From Persicitalea sp038235275 (GTDB lineage: Bacteria; Bacteroidota; Bacteroidia; Cytophagales; Spirosomataceae), in the NCBI GenBank assembly GCA_038235275.1, contig JBBSUC010000001.1:62001-126000 (forward strand): 64,000 bases of DNA, given 5' to 3'. Below the pieces are notes generated by a model. That model made no database searches. It saw nothing but the letters and a program-made list of their open reading frames with translations, and was not told where the DNA came from. Each line of letters starts with the position of its first letter. The first letter of the stretch is position 1. Position numbers and translations under genes: made by a program. Of this stretch, positions 26,486-34,657 are shown piece by piece.

Positions 26486-27193
26486 TTACTTCAACTTTCC
26501 CAATCCCCCATCGACGCCCAAAATCTGGCCAGTGATCCAACTTGCCTGGTCACTGGCCAGGTAGGTGGCGGCGGCAGCCAAATCTTGAGGTGTACCGAAT
26601 CGGCCCAGCGGGTGCCGCTTGGCTGATGCCTCTCTTTTGTCTTCAGATGAAAGCAGGTTTTCGGCCAGTGGCGTGTCGGTCAGTGAGGGGGCTACAACGT
26701 TAAATCGGATGCCTGAAGAGGCAAATTCTGCCGCCAGAGCAATGGCCAGTCCCTGCAAACCGCCTTTGGCCATCGAAATAGAGGTATGAAAAGTGAAGCC
26801 CGTATTGGCCGCCACACTGCTAAAAAAGACGACGCCCGCGCCTTTCGCCTTTTTTAGGCGATTGATATTGGGCTGTACCGCCGCCACGGCTCCTAGGGTA
26901 TTCATCTGGAAATCATTGGTAAAATTTTCCAGTGATAACCGACCGAAGGGTTTTAGGTTGATCGTCCCGGCGCAGTAAATAATTCCGTGCAGCGTGTCGG
27001 GAAGGTTATCGAAAGCCGATTCGTCGGGAGCGAGCGCGTTCCACTCAAAAAATCGCACCTCCAAATCCGGCTTGTGCTGTCCGCCAACGTAAACCGTGCC
27101 GCCTTCTTCTAAAATCTGGCTGGCAATAGCGTGGCCGATTCCGGTGCTGGCCCCAATGATGAGGATATTTTTATTCTCGAATCTTGCGTTCAA
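26486..27193 (-). CDS. SDR-family protein lacking the catalytic tyrosine
   Basis: This 235-residue Rossmann protein has the nucleotide motif GASTGIG at 14-20, the serine patch VVFFSSVAAN near 121-130 and lysine 143, but isoleucine 139 replaces the tyrosine of YxxxK (HTSISMAKGG). The ending SWITGQILGVDGGLG is typical of classical SDRs. It is the third gene of a minus-strand run with PTPS and GTP cyclohydrolase I, 44 bases after folE, which suggests a role in the same pteridine pathway, such as a sepiapterin-reductase-like step. Without the tyrosine its catalytic mechanism, or whether it is catalytic, is open. Confidence 0.85.
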   Translation of the reverse strand: MNARFENKNILIIGASTGIGHAIASQILEEGGTVYVGGQHKPDLEVRFFEWNALAPDESAFDNLPDTLHGIIYCAGTINLKPFGRLSLENFTNDFQMNTLGAVAAVQPNINRLKKAKGAGVVFFSSVAANTGFTFHTSISMAKGGLQGLAIALAAEFASSGIRFNVVAPSLTDTPLAENLLSSEDKREASAKRHPLGRFGTPQDLAAAATYLASDQASWITGQILGVDGGLGKLK

Positions 27194-27237
27194 AGCGGGT
27201 TTGTTTATGGTGAGGAAAGTGTCTGTTGGACCGAAAT

Positions 27238-27921
27238 CTACATTTCCAGATAGCTGAGAAATTCTTTGCGGGTAGCTTCCTCTTTAAACCTACCACCATA
27301 AAAAGAAGTGATCGTGGAGCTACCCGAATCCTGAATTCCGCGGGATTGCACGCACATGTGCTGTGCATCGACCACTACGGCGACATCTTCGGTTTTTAAG
27401 ACATTTTTCAACTCTTCGGCGACCTGCACGGTGAGACGCTCCTGCACTTGCGGACGCTTGGAATAATACTGCACGATGCGGTTCAGTTTGGATAGGCCAA
27501 TGACCTCACCACTGGAAATGTAGGCCACATGGGCCTTGCCATAAATAGGCACGAAGTGGTGTTCGCAGTTAGAAAAGACCGTAATGTCCTTCTCCACTAG
27601 CATCTCGCCGTACTTGTACTTATTTTCAAAAAGCGTAATGGCCGGTTTGTTTTCGGGATTCAGGCCGCTGAAATTTTCCTTGATGAACATCTTGGCCACC
27701 CGGTGGGGGGTGCCGTTCAGGCTATCATCGGTGAGGTCGAGGCCCATGATTTCCATAATATGGCGGAAATGCTTCTCGATGAGTTCGATTTTGATATCAT
27801 CGTCCATCGCAAAGGCGTCCACCCGCAGCGGGGTATCGTAGGAAGTCATGATGTGGTCGTGGCCGATATCATCGACCTCGCCGTTTTGGTGTTTGCCGTT
27901 ATTCGGTGGGGTATTCAACAT
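27238..27921 (-). CDS. folE: GTP cyclohydrolase I
   Basis: FolE converts GTP to 7,8-dihydroneopterin triphosphate, the start of folate and tetrahydrobiopterin synthesis. The 227-residue protein contains FSNCEHHFVPIYGKAHVAYIS and VVVDAQHMCVQSRGI; zinc ligands are C119, H122 and C190. The N-terminal 30 residues are extra and poorly conserved, but the length is normal. It overlaps the PTPS gene by 23 bases and is followed closely by an SDR gene, giving a likely three-gene operon. Confidence 0.95.
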   Translation of the reverse strand: MLNTPPNNGKHQNGEVDDIGHDHIMTSYDTPLRVDAFAMDDDIKIELIEKHFRHIMEIMGLDLTDDSLNGTPHRVAKMFIKENFSGLNPENKPAITLFENKYKYGEMLVEKDITVFSNCEHHFVPIYGKAHVAYISSGEVIGLSKLNRIVQYYSKRPQVQERLTVQVAEELKNVLKTEDVAVVVDAQHMCVQSRGIQDSGSSTITSFYGGRFKEEATRKEFLSYLEM

Positions 27922-28318
27922 AGTTGCGTTCGGTTTCGTAGAGGCGAATTTTTAAATCAAACTTAGGGTCAATTTCTTTTCTTAGAATATCGTGAATCAC
28001 AATGGCGATGTTTTCCGCCGAAGGGTTCAGGTCGCTGAATTCTTCAGTGTCGAGGTTCAGGTTTTTGTGGTCGAAGCGGTCGAGAACATATTCCTTGATC
28101 ACATCACTCAACTTCTTCATGTCATAGACGTAACCCGTCTCGGGGTCGATTTCACCCGTGAGCCGCACTTCCAGGTCGTAGTTGTGGCCGTGGTAGTTGA
28201 AGTTGTTGCATTTGCCGTAAACCCGCTCGTTTTTCTCATCCGACCAATTTGGATTGTTGAGCCGATGCGCGGCGTTGAAGTGCTCCTTGCGGAACACCGA
28301 TACTCGTTGGGACGTCAT
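27899..28318 (-). CDS. 6-pyruvoyltetrahydropterin synthase-like protein (PTPS/QueD family)
   Basis: The 139-residue T-fold protein has the catalytic cysteine C37 and zinc histidines H18, H43 and H45. The motif is CNNFNYHGHNY, a C-x5-HGH spacing as in eukaryotic PTPS, while QueD-type enzymes have C-x3-HGH. PTPS makes 6-pyruvoyltetrahydropterin, the middle step of tetrahydrobiopterin synthesis; QueD feeds queuosine. Operon context (folE next, SDR after) agrees with the former. The end LRLYETERNYVEY carries the second conserved glutamate region. Assignment as PTPS rather than QueD rests on motif spacing and context. Confidence 0.88.
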   Translation of the reverse strand: MTSQRVSVFRKEHFNAAHRLNNPNWSDEKNERVYGKCNNFNYHGHNYDLEVRLTGEIDPETGYVYDMKKLSDVIKEYVLDRFDHKNLNLDTEEFSDLNPSAENIAIVIHDILRKEIDPKFDLKIRLYETERNYVEYPTE

Positions 28319-28636
28319 GGGAGAATATAGGGTAAAAACTGGATCTAAATGTCGTTACAAAGTTTGTGTACAACACATTCAAGAACGCCGGGCGAAACTT
28401 GTGAGTCACCCGTTGGATTCGAGATGCACTTGGTTAACGGCGCGTATATTCCTTTTGTTTGGCTTCGTCTATTTTAGAAAAGCGCCAAAAATTCTAAATT
28501 CAATTCGCCTTAATATACTGACAAACAAATTTTTATGTAAACCGTATTGGACAAAATCCAATAATTAATAAATAAATTTACTATTGGGTAAATTAAGAAT
28601 TATTTTGCGGCTTCTTATCTATCCTCTCTTGTCTCG
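28319..28636. other. Gene-free stretch between the pterin operon and the GH109-like gene
   Basis: The left half has mixed composition; the right half (28490-28610) is strongly AT-rich, as expected for a promoter of the GH109-like gene. ATTATTTTG near 28599 is an imperfect -7 box. No frame, repeat or RNA gene is seen, and no clear box for the pterin operon on the minus strand. Confidence 0.5.
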
Positions 28637-29989
28637 ATGAATCGACGAAATTTCCTGCAAAAAAGTACGCTGGCTGCAACCGCTTCCGGCATTATTCCTG
28701 CGATCAACTTTACAAACCCCGCCCCGGCGGACAAAGTTCGACTGGGGTTTATCGGGGTCGGGATGAGGGGTCGCAATCATTTGGCGCAGGCCATGTTCCG
28801 CCCCGATGTGGAAATCAACGCCATTTGCGATATCGACCCGGAATCCGTCAAGACCGCGTTGGGTATGATCGCCAAAGCCGGACGCAAAAAACCGGAAGTG
28901 TACGCGGCGGGAGAGGAAGATTTCCGCAATATGGTTAAGCGAGATGACCTCGACGGCGTCGTCATCGCCACTCCCTGGGAATGGCACGTGCCGATGGCAG
29001 TGGCGGTGATGAAAGGGGGTAAGTACGCCGGGGTAGAAGTCTCGGCTACGGTCACTTTGCAAGAATCCTGGGACTTAGTGGATACCCACGAGCAGACGGG
29101 GTCACACTGTATGATATTGGAAAATGTCTGCTACCGCCGCGATGTAATGGCGGTGCTGAACATGGTTCGCAAAGGATTGTTCGGCGAAATGACCTACGCC
29201 CACTGCGGCTACCAGCACGACCTGCGGGAGGTAAAATTCAACGATGGCAAGCAAGCCTACGGTGGCGGCGTGGAGTTCGGCGAAAAGGGCTACTCCGAAG
29301 CCAAATGGCGCACCCAGCATTCCATTGACCGCAATGGTGACATTTATCCGACCCATGGTCTGGGCCCGGTGGCGCACTGGCTGGACATCAACCGAGGCAA
29401 TAAATTCAACTACCTGACCTCGACCGCCACCAAGTCGCGGAGTTTGCACAAGTACATCGTGGACAAAGGCGGCGAAAACCACCCGAACGCTAAGGTGAAG
29501 TTCAATCTGGGCGACATAGTAACGACCGTCATCGAATGCCATAACGGCGAAAACATCGTCATCATTCACGACACTAACTCACCCCGCCCTTATTCTCTGG
29601 GTTTCCGGGCGCAGGGCACGGAAGGTATCTGGATGAACGACGGCAGCATGATTTATCTCGAAGACTCGGCCGAAAAGCCCCACACCTGGCAACCCGCCGC
29701 GCCCATTCTGGACAAGTACGACCACCCCATCTGGCAGAAAAACGCCAAAGAAGCCGAAACTGCCGGCCACGGCGGCATCGACTATTTCGTGCTGCGCGGC
29801 TTCATCGAGGCCATCAAGCGCAAAGTCGCCCCACCAATCGACGTGTACGACGCCGCCGCCTGGAGCGCGATCAGCCCTCTTTCCGAACTTTCTATCGCTC
29901 GTGGTAGCTCCCCCGTCGAAATTCCCGACTTCACGCGCGGTAAATGGCGGACGAACAAGCGTATTTTTGGCCTTAATGGAGAATATTGA
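28637..29989 (+). CDS. Gfo/Idh/MocA family protein, GH109 alpha-N-acetylgalactosaminidase-like
   Basis: The 450-residue protein carries a twin-arginine signal (NRRNFLQKS) and an NAD-binding Rossmann motif GFIGVGMRG at 37-45. The conserved stretches MILENVCYRRDVMAVLNMV, YQHDLREVKFNDGK, GDIYPTHGLGPVAHWLDI and VIIHDTNSPRPYSLGFRAQG are those of GH109 enzymes, in which a bound NAD assists hydrolysis of alpha-N-acetylgalactosamine. The size fits GH109. It is followed by a sugar permease gene, so a joint role in amino-sugar use is likely, although activity must be tested. Confidence 0.85.
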   Translation: MNRRNFLQKSTLAATASGIIPAINFTNPAPADKVRLGFIGVGMRGRNHLAQAMFRPDVEINAICDIDPESVKTALGMIAKAGRKKPEVYAAGEEDFRNMVKRDDLDGVVIATPWEWHVPMAVAVMKGGKYAGVEVSATVTLQESWDLVDTHEQTGSHCMILENVCYRRDVMAVLNMVRKGLFGEMTYAHCGYQHDLREVKFNDGKQAYGGGVEFGEKGYSEAKWRTQHSIDRNGDIYPTHGLGPVAHWLDINRGNKFNYLTSTATKSRSLHKYIVDKGGENHPNAKVKFNLGDIVTTVIECHNGENIVIIHDTNSPRPYSLGFRAQGTEGIWMNDGSMIYLEDSAEKPHTWQPAAPILDKYDHPIWQKNAKEAETAGHGGIDYFVLRGFIEAIKRKVAPPIDVYDAAAWSAISPLSELSIARGSSPVEIPDFTRGKWRTNKRIFGLNGEY

Positions 29990-29995
29990 GTTTTT

Positions 29996-30120
29996 GTTTA
30001 AGTGTTGAAAAGTTTAATTGGATTCGCGGCCTCAATTTAAACTCTTCATCATGTAAACCACAAATTTTTAAACCGCCTTGGGATCGGTACGCCGCAGCGG
30101 CCCCGCTTCAACACTTAAAC
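29996..30120. repeat. Inverted repeat GTTTAAGTGTTGAA between GH109-like gene and permease
   Basis: GTTTAAGTGTTGAA (29996-30009) and its exact complement TTCAACACTTAAAC (30107-30120) flank about 97 bases with a GC-rich centre. Related shorter pieces (AAAGTTTAA and TTAAAC) extend the arms. It occupies the whole gap and stops shortly before the GTG start of the permease. Confidence 0.7.
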
Positions 30121-30145
30121 CCTTCAACATTTTAACCAAAAACCT

Positions 30146-31372
30146 GTGTCTCAAAAAAAACCAAACTACCTCGGCCCCCTAATCATCGTTGGCGTTCTTT
30201 TCTTTATTCTGGGCTTCGTGACCTGGGTGAACGGAACGCTGATCACTTTTTTTAAAAAAGCCTTCAACCTCGACAATACGAGTTCGTATCTCGTCACTTT
30301 TGCCTTCTTTATTTCTTACACCTTGATGGCGCTGCCCTCGGCGGCTGTGCTGAAAAAAGTCGGTTTCAAAAACGGGATGTCTATTGGCTTGCTGGTGATG
30401 GCCGTAGGTACCATCATTTTTGTTCCGGCGGCTAGCTCGGCCTCGTACACTTTATTTCTCGTTGGTTTATTTACCATCGGCATCGGTCTGACGCTGTTGC
30501 AAACTGCCATTAACCCTTACGTGACCATCCTGGGGCCGAAAGACAGCGCGGCGGCACGAATCAGTTTCATGGGTCTGGCCAACAAGGGGGCGGGAATTGC
30601 CAGTCAGAGAATTTTTGGCGGAATTCTGTTAGCTGGGGCCGCTGCGACCACTACCCAAGCTGAGGAACTGGACAAAGTCGTGACGCCTTATCTCATTCTA
30701 ACGGGAGTTTTGGTGGGAATGGCTCTGCTCATCAAAATGTCAAAAAATCTGCCCGAAATTGACGAGCCGGAAGATGATTTACCAACCGACGGCACGGTGG
30801 TCGTCGCCAAAGACAGCATCTTTCAGTTTCCCAATCTGGTTTTGGGCGTTATAGCTATTTTCTGTTACGTGGGCGTCGAGGTAATTGCGGGTGATACTAT
30901 TATCAGTTATGGCGTTACCAGCGGCTTTCCCGAAGAAGAAGCAATGCATTTTGGCACGTACACCTTAGGTGCTATGATTATTGGCTATATTATGGGTATC
31001 CTTTTGATTCCCAAGTATGTTTCGCAACAAGCCTGGCTGAAATTTGCGTCGCTTCTCGGCATTATCGTGACCATCGTGGCCATTTTTACTACCGGCTATG
31101 CCTCCGTACTTTCCATTGCAGCGCTGGGGTTAGCCAATGCCGTCATGTGGCCCGCGATTTGGCCGCTGGCTATCGAGAGTCTGGGTAAGTTTATCAAAAC
31201 GGGAGCCGCTTTGCTGGTCATGGGTATCTCCGGAGGCGCAGTTCTTCCGCTGGTGTACGGGGCGCTGGCCGACTCGATGGGTAGCACCCAAAATGCTTAC
31301 GTGCTAATGGTGCCGCTGTATATGTTCATCTACTACTACGCCGTTTGGGGGTCGAGGAAGCGTATCTGGTAG
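30146..31372 (+). CDS. Sugar MFS transporter, FucP/NagP-like
   Basis: The 408-residue inner-membrane protein has twelve predicted helices and the FucP-family N-terminus GPLIIVGVLFFILGFVTWVNG, followed by LQTAINPYVTILGP and ARISFMGLANKGAGI. Family members take up L-fucose, glucose/galactose or N-acetylglucosamine by proton symport. Translation begins at GTG 30146. It directly follows the GH109-like gene, so an amino sugar is a reasonable guess for the substrate. Confidence 0.88.
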   Translation: MSQKKPNYLGPLIIVGVLFFILGFVTWVNGTLITFFKKAFNLDNTSSYLVTFAFFISYTLMALPSAAVLKKVGFKNGMSIGLLVMAVGTIIFVPAASSASYTLFLVGLFTIGIGLTLLQTAINPYVTILGPKDSAAARISFMGLANKGAGIASQRIFGGILLAGAAATTTQAEELDKVVTPYLILTGVLVGMALLIKMSKNLPEIDEPEDDLPTDGTVVVAKDSIFQFPNLVLGVIAIFCYVGVEVIAGDTIISYGVTSGFPEEEAMHFGTYTLGAMIIGYIMGILLIPKYVSQQAWLKFASLLGIIVTIVAIFTTGYASVLSIAALGLANAVMWPAIWPLAIESLGKFIKTGAALLVMGISGGAVLPLVYGALADSMGSTQNAYVLMVPLYMFIYYYAVWGSRKRIW

Positions 31373-31379
31373 CTTTTTT

Positions 31380-31420
31380 GAAGCTCATGAGTTTAAAGTT
31401 TATGAGTTCATGAGTTTTGG
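31380..31420. repeat. Direct-repeat tract in the gap before ispG
   Basis: CATGAGTTTAAAGTTTATGAGTTCATGAGTTTTGG-type repetition (units of ATGAGTTT, 31387-31418). The complementary style of tract (TTAAACTCATAAACTTTAAACTCC) is at 23171-23195 between GH3 and LysE genes, so the two are copies in opposite orientation. Confidence 0.55.
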
Positions 31421-31490
31421 ACTGTTCAGGGGGTCCGTCAGAACTTTTCAGGTTTTGAATCGTTCTGAAACCATACTATTCTACTTCTAA

Positions 31491-33488
31491 ATGGAAGCCA
31501 TTCTTGAAACTTCTGAAATAATAGGCAATAAGCTTTATTGTCCTTCCCTCACCGAATATATTCGTCGCCAGACGATTACCGTTAACATCGGCGATTTGCC
31601 GATGGGTTCGGATTATCCCATTCGGGTGCAGTCGATGACTACGGTGGACACGATGGATACCGAAGGCTCGATTGCGGAAGTGATTCGGATGGTTGAGGCG
31701 GGTTGTGAGTACGTGCGGATTACCGCGCCGAGCGTTAAGGAGGCGCAGAATCTGGAAAACATCAAGAAAGGGCTGTCGGCCAAAGGTATTCGGGTACCGC
31801 TGATTGCCGACATCCACTTTACGCCCAATGCCGCCGAACTAGCCGCGCGGATTGTCGAGAAAGTCCGCATCAATCCCGGTAACTACGCCGACCGCAAGCG
31901 TTTTGAACTCATCGACTACACCGATGCCTCCTACGCCGCCGAATTGGAGCGGATTCGGGAGAAGTTCACGCCGCTGGTCAGGATTTGCCAGGAATACGGC
32001 ACCGCCATGCGCATTGGCACCAACCACGGCTCGCTTTCCGACCGTATTCTAAGCCGCTACGGTGACACGCCGCTCGGTATGGTGGAATCGGCTTTGGAGT
32101 TTTTGCGGATTTGTGAGGAAATGAACTACGCACAAATCGTCCTTTCCATGAAATCCAGTAACACGCAGGTGATGGTGGAAGCCTACCGCCTGCTGGTACA
32201 GCGGCTGGACGAGGAAGGCTTAAAGCCCTACCCGCTCCACCTGGGCGTCACCGAAGCCGGCGAAGCCGAAGACGGCCGCATAAAGTCCGCCGTGGGAATT
32301 GGCACTTTGCTGGAAGACGGCCTGGGCGATACTGTCCGAGTTTCGTTGACCGAAGCGCCCGAAAACGAGGTTCCAGTGGCGCGGGCCCTGGTCGAGCGCT
32401 ACAACAGACGTCCTGGCCACGCGCCAATCGAACCCGTAGAGCAAATTCCCATCGACCCGTTCCAGTACACGCGTCGTGCTACGCAGGATGTCAATAACTT
32501 CGGTGGTCTCAACGTACCGCGCGTGATTGCCGATTATTCCGGCATTGCCGTCGAATCGCACGAAGACCTGCGCAGCGTTGGCCACTTTTTTCTGCCCGTT
32601 CCCGACAAATGGGCCATGAACGACCAGGGCGTGGACTATATTTACAGCGGCAGCCTCCCAATTCCTTTCATGCTGCCTAATGGTTTGAAGGAAATTTTGG
32701 ACTATTCCGTTTGGTTATCCCATGAGGATAGCAAGAACAAACTTCCTTTGCTTTCCGTAGAAGAATTCAGAAGCCAACCTCAACTTCACCAATCCTTAAA
32801 CTTCGTTCACGGCGATATTCACAACTTTGACGACGACTTCCTCGACCACTTCAACGACAGCGGCAACATTGTCTTCGTAATAACCTCCGAAAACGCCCAC
32901 GCCATGCCGGAGTTGCGGCGGTTGTTTTTCAAGCTTTTAGATAAAAAAATAACTGCTCCCGTCGTAGTGAGACGCGCCTACCCGGCTAACGCTCCCGAAA
33001 CTTTACCCCTCTACGCTGCCACCGATGTGGGCGGTTTGCTGGTGGACGGCTTGGGCGATGGCATCTGGCTGAGACCGCAATTTGGAGGAGTAACCGAGAA
33101 AAAAAGCCAACTGAAAACGGCAGTAGAGTTCAACTCCATCGCTTTCGGCGTGTTGCAAGCGGCCCGCACCCGGATGTCGAAGACCGAGTACATCTCCTGC
33201 CCTTCCTGCGGACGAACTTTGTTCGATTTACAGGAAACTACCGCCATGATTCGCAAACATACCGAGCATTTGAAGGGTTTGAAGATTGGCATCATGGGCT
33301 GCATCGTCAATGGTCCCGGCGAAATGGCCGATGCCGATTACGGCTACGTAGGGATGGGCAAAGACAAGATCGCCCTCTACCGGGGCCAGCAAGTCGTCAA
33401 ACGCTCCGTTACCGCCGAGAAAGCCGTTTCTGAATTGATCGAGATTATCAAAGAAGACGGTCGGTGGGTGGAACCATCAGATAATTGA
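31491..33488 (+). CDS. ispG: 4-hydroxy-3-methylbut-2-enyl diphosphate synthase (long form)
   Basis: IspG carries out the penultimate step of the MEP pathway to isoprenoids, reducing a cyclodiphosphate with a 4Fe-4S cluster. The N-terminal TIM barrel starts with IRVQSMTTVDTMD and includes LIADIHFTPNAAELAA and LGVTEAGEAEDGRIKSA. The cluster ligands are C570, C573 (ISCPSCGRT) and C604 (GIMGCIVNGPGEMAD). Between barrel and cluster domain there are about 230 extra residues (roughly 300-530): this is the three-domain form typical of Bacteroidota, chlamydiae and plants, not a fusion. It starts a group with two small genes. Confidence 0.96.
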   Translation: MEAILETSEIIGNKLYCPSLTEYIRRQTITVNIGDLPMGSDYPIRVQSMTTVDTMDTEGSIAEVIRMVEAGCEYVRITAPSVKEAQNLENIKKGLSAKGIRVPLIADIHFTPNAAELAARIVEKVRINPGNYADRKRFELIDYTDASYAAELERIREKFTPLVRICQEYGTAMRIGTNHGSLSDRILSRYGDTPLGMVESALEFLRICEEMNYAQIVLSMKSSNTQVMVEAYRLLVQRLDEEGLKPYPLHLGVTEAGEAEDGRIKSAVGIGTLLEDGLGDTVRVSLTEAPENEVPVARALVERYNRRPGHAPIEPVEQIPIDPFQYTRRATQDVNNFGGLNVPRVIADYSGIAVESHEDLRSVGHFFLPVPDKWAMNDQGVDYIYSGSLPIPFMLPNGLKEILDYSVWLSHEDSKNKLPLLSVEEFRSQPQLHQSLNFVHGDIHNFDDDFLDHFNDSGNIVFVITSENAHAMPELRRLFFKLLDKKITAPVVVRRAYPANAPETLPLYAATDVGGLLVDGLGDGIWLRPQFGGVTEKKSQLKTAVEFNSIAFGVLQAARTRMSKTEYISCPSCGRTLFDLQETTAMIRKHTEHLKGLKIGIMGCIVNGPGEMADADYGYVGMGKDKIALYRGQQVVKRSVTAEKAVSELIEIIKEDGRWVEPSDN

Positions 33489-33489
33489 T

Positions 33490-33678
33490 ATGAGTGATTT
33501 CAAAAAATATTTCCAGTTAGGTGATGTCTTCAAGTACTTCATCCGGGTTTTTAAAAAGCCCGATCCGAACGACCCGTCTTCTTTCAACTTAAAGATGATG
33601 CACGGCATCAATCGGATATCCATCGTGATGTTCCTTTTCTGCGTGGCGGTGATGGTTTTTAGAGCCTGTACGCGATGA
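33490..33678 (+). CDS. Small single-pass membrane protein (DUF6728-like)
   Basis: A 62-residue protein starting one base after ispG ends. The first 45 residues are soluble and contain DVFKYFIRVFKKPDPNDPSSFNLKMM-type residues; the last 20 form one hydrophobic helix ending in a cysteine. It resembles short Cytophagales proteins annotated as DUF6728, which often follow ispG or neighbour housekeeping genes. No function is known. Its stop overlaps the start of the next gene (ATGA), supporting translation. Confidence 0.7.
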   Translation: MSDFKKYFQLGDVFKYFIRVFKKPDPNDPSSFNLKMMHGINRISIVMFLFCVAVMVFRACTR

Positions 33679-34025
33679 ACATTGAAAGCCTGCGTGACTA
33701 CTGCCTCTCCCTGCCGGGAACCACGGAGGGATTTCCTTTTGGGGAACAAACGCTGGTGTTTAAGGTAAAAGAGAAAGTGTTCTTACTCATGCCTTTGGAT
33801 TCTGTTCAAGTGCAGTTTAATGCCAAATGCGATCCTGTAAAAGCGCAGGAATTACGTGAACAGTACGACTGTGTACTGCCTGGCTACCACATGAACAAAA
33901 AGCACTGGAACACGGTAAAAGCCGACGGGAGCATGTCCGACGACACCTTGAAGTCCTGGGTAAAAGACTCTTACGATTTGGTGGTGGCCAGCCTTCCCGC
34001 CAAAGTCCGCACCGAACTCGCTTGA
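33675..34025 (+). CDS. MmcQ/YjbR family protein
   Basis: The 116-residue protein matches the MmcQ/YjbR fold (double-wing DNA-binding-like): LRDYCLSLPGTTEGFPFGE at the start, LVFKVKEKVFLLMP and PGYHMNKKHWNTV in the middle, and a final helix SYDLVVASLPAKVR. The biological role of the family is not established. It starts within the stop codon of the small membrane protein gene and precedes a TPR gene on the same strand. Confidence 0.88.
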   Translation: MNIESLRDYCLSLPGTTEGFPFGEQTLVFKVKEKVFLLMPLDSVQVQFNAKCDPVKAQELREQYDCVLPGYHMNKKHWNTVKADGSMSDDTLKSWVKDSYDLVVASLPAKVRTELA

Positions 34026-34048
34026 TAACCTCGAAGAAATAAAGCAAA

Positions 34049-34612
34049 ATGGAAATCTGCCTGGTCGTCCTGCTTTTTATTCCCTACCTGTTCTTGAAGT
34101 ACTACCTCACCGACCACGAAACGAAGGCGGAGAAGGATTTGGCTCGCTTCGCGGAGGGAATTTGGCTAATGAGCGAAAATAGGTTTGAGGAGGCTTTCCG
34201 GTATTTTGACGAAAGCGTGAAAGCCAATCCAAAATCAGCCGTGGCCTACGCCTATCGGGGGAAGTGCAACTTACACGACGAAAACTACTACTCTGCGGTA
34301 TATGACCTCACCCAAGCTTTAAGTTTCGACAATACACTGTCTGAATCTTATTTGGATAAAGGAATAGCGCACTACGCCCTACAGGAATTTGAGGAAGCTT
34401 TCCGGGAATTTGACAAAGCCGTTTGGTTTTTCAGAAATGAAAGCCCCGATGCCTTACGGATGCGCGGTCTGGCCCGGTTGCGGCTGGATCAATTTACGCA
34501 ATCCGAGCGGGATTTGCGTCGGGCGATGGAGTTGGGGGACGAAGATGCAAGATTTGTGCTTTCTCAAGCTCCTTTCATCAATTCCGATAAAGTCAGAATT
34601 TTGAACCGGTAA
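34049..34612 (+). CDS. Tetratricopeptide repeat protein with N-terminal membrane anchor
   Basis: The 187-residue protein has one hydrophobic helix at residues 2-19, then about three to four TPR units: FAEGIWLMSENRFEEAFRYF, SAVAYAYRGKCNLHDENYY, SESYLDKGIAHYALQEFEEA and DALRMRGLARLRLDQFTQSE. TPRs are protein-protein scaffolds; no partner is indicated. Its gene ends 45 bases before the end of a convergent thioredoxin lipoprotein gene. Confidence 0.8.
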   Translation: MEICLVVLLFIPYLFLKYYLTDHETKAEKDLARFAEGIWLMSENRFEEAFRYFDESVKANPKSAVAYAYRGKCNLHDENYYSAVYDLTQALSFDNTLSESYLDKGIAHYALQEFEEAFREFDKAVWFFRNESPDALRMRGLARLRLDQFTQSERDLRRAMELGDEDARFVLSQAPFINSDKVRILNR

Positions 34613-34657
34613 GGTGCCGCATCGGAAAGCATACTTAGCAACCTAGCGTGTAAAAAA

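Noticed and set aside
31491..33488. IspG as a fusion protein because of its length
   Set aside because: The long form with an inserted domain is normal in this phylum.
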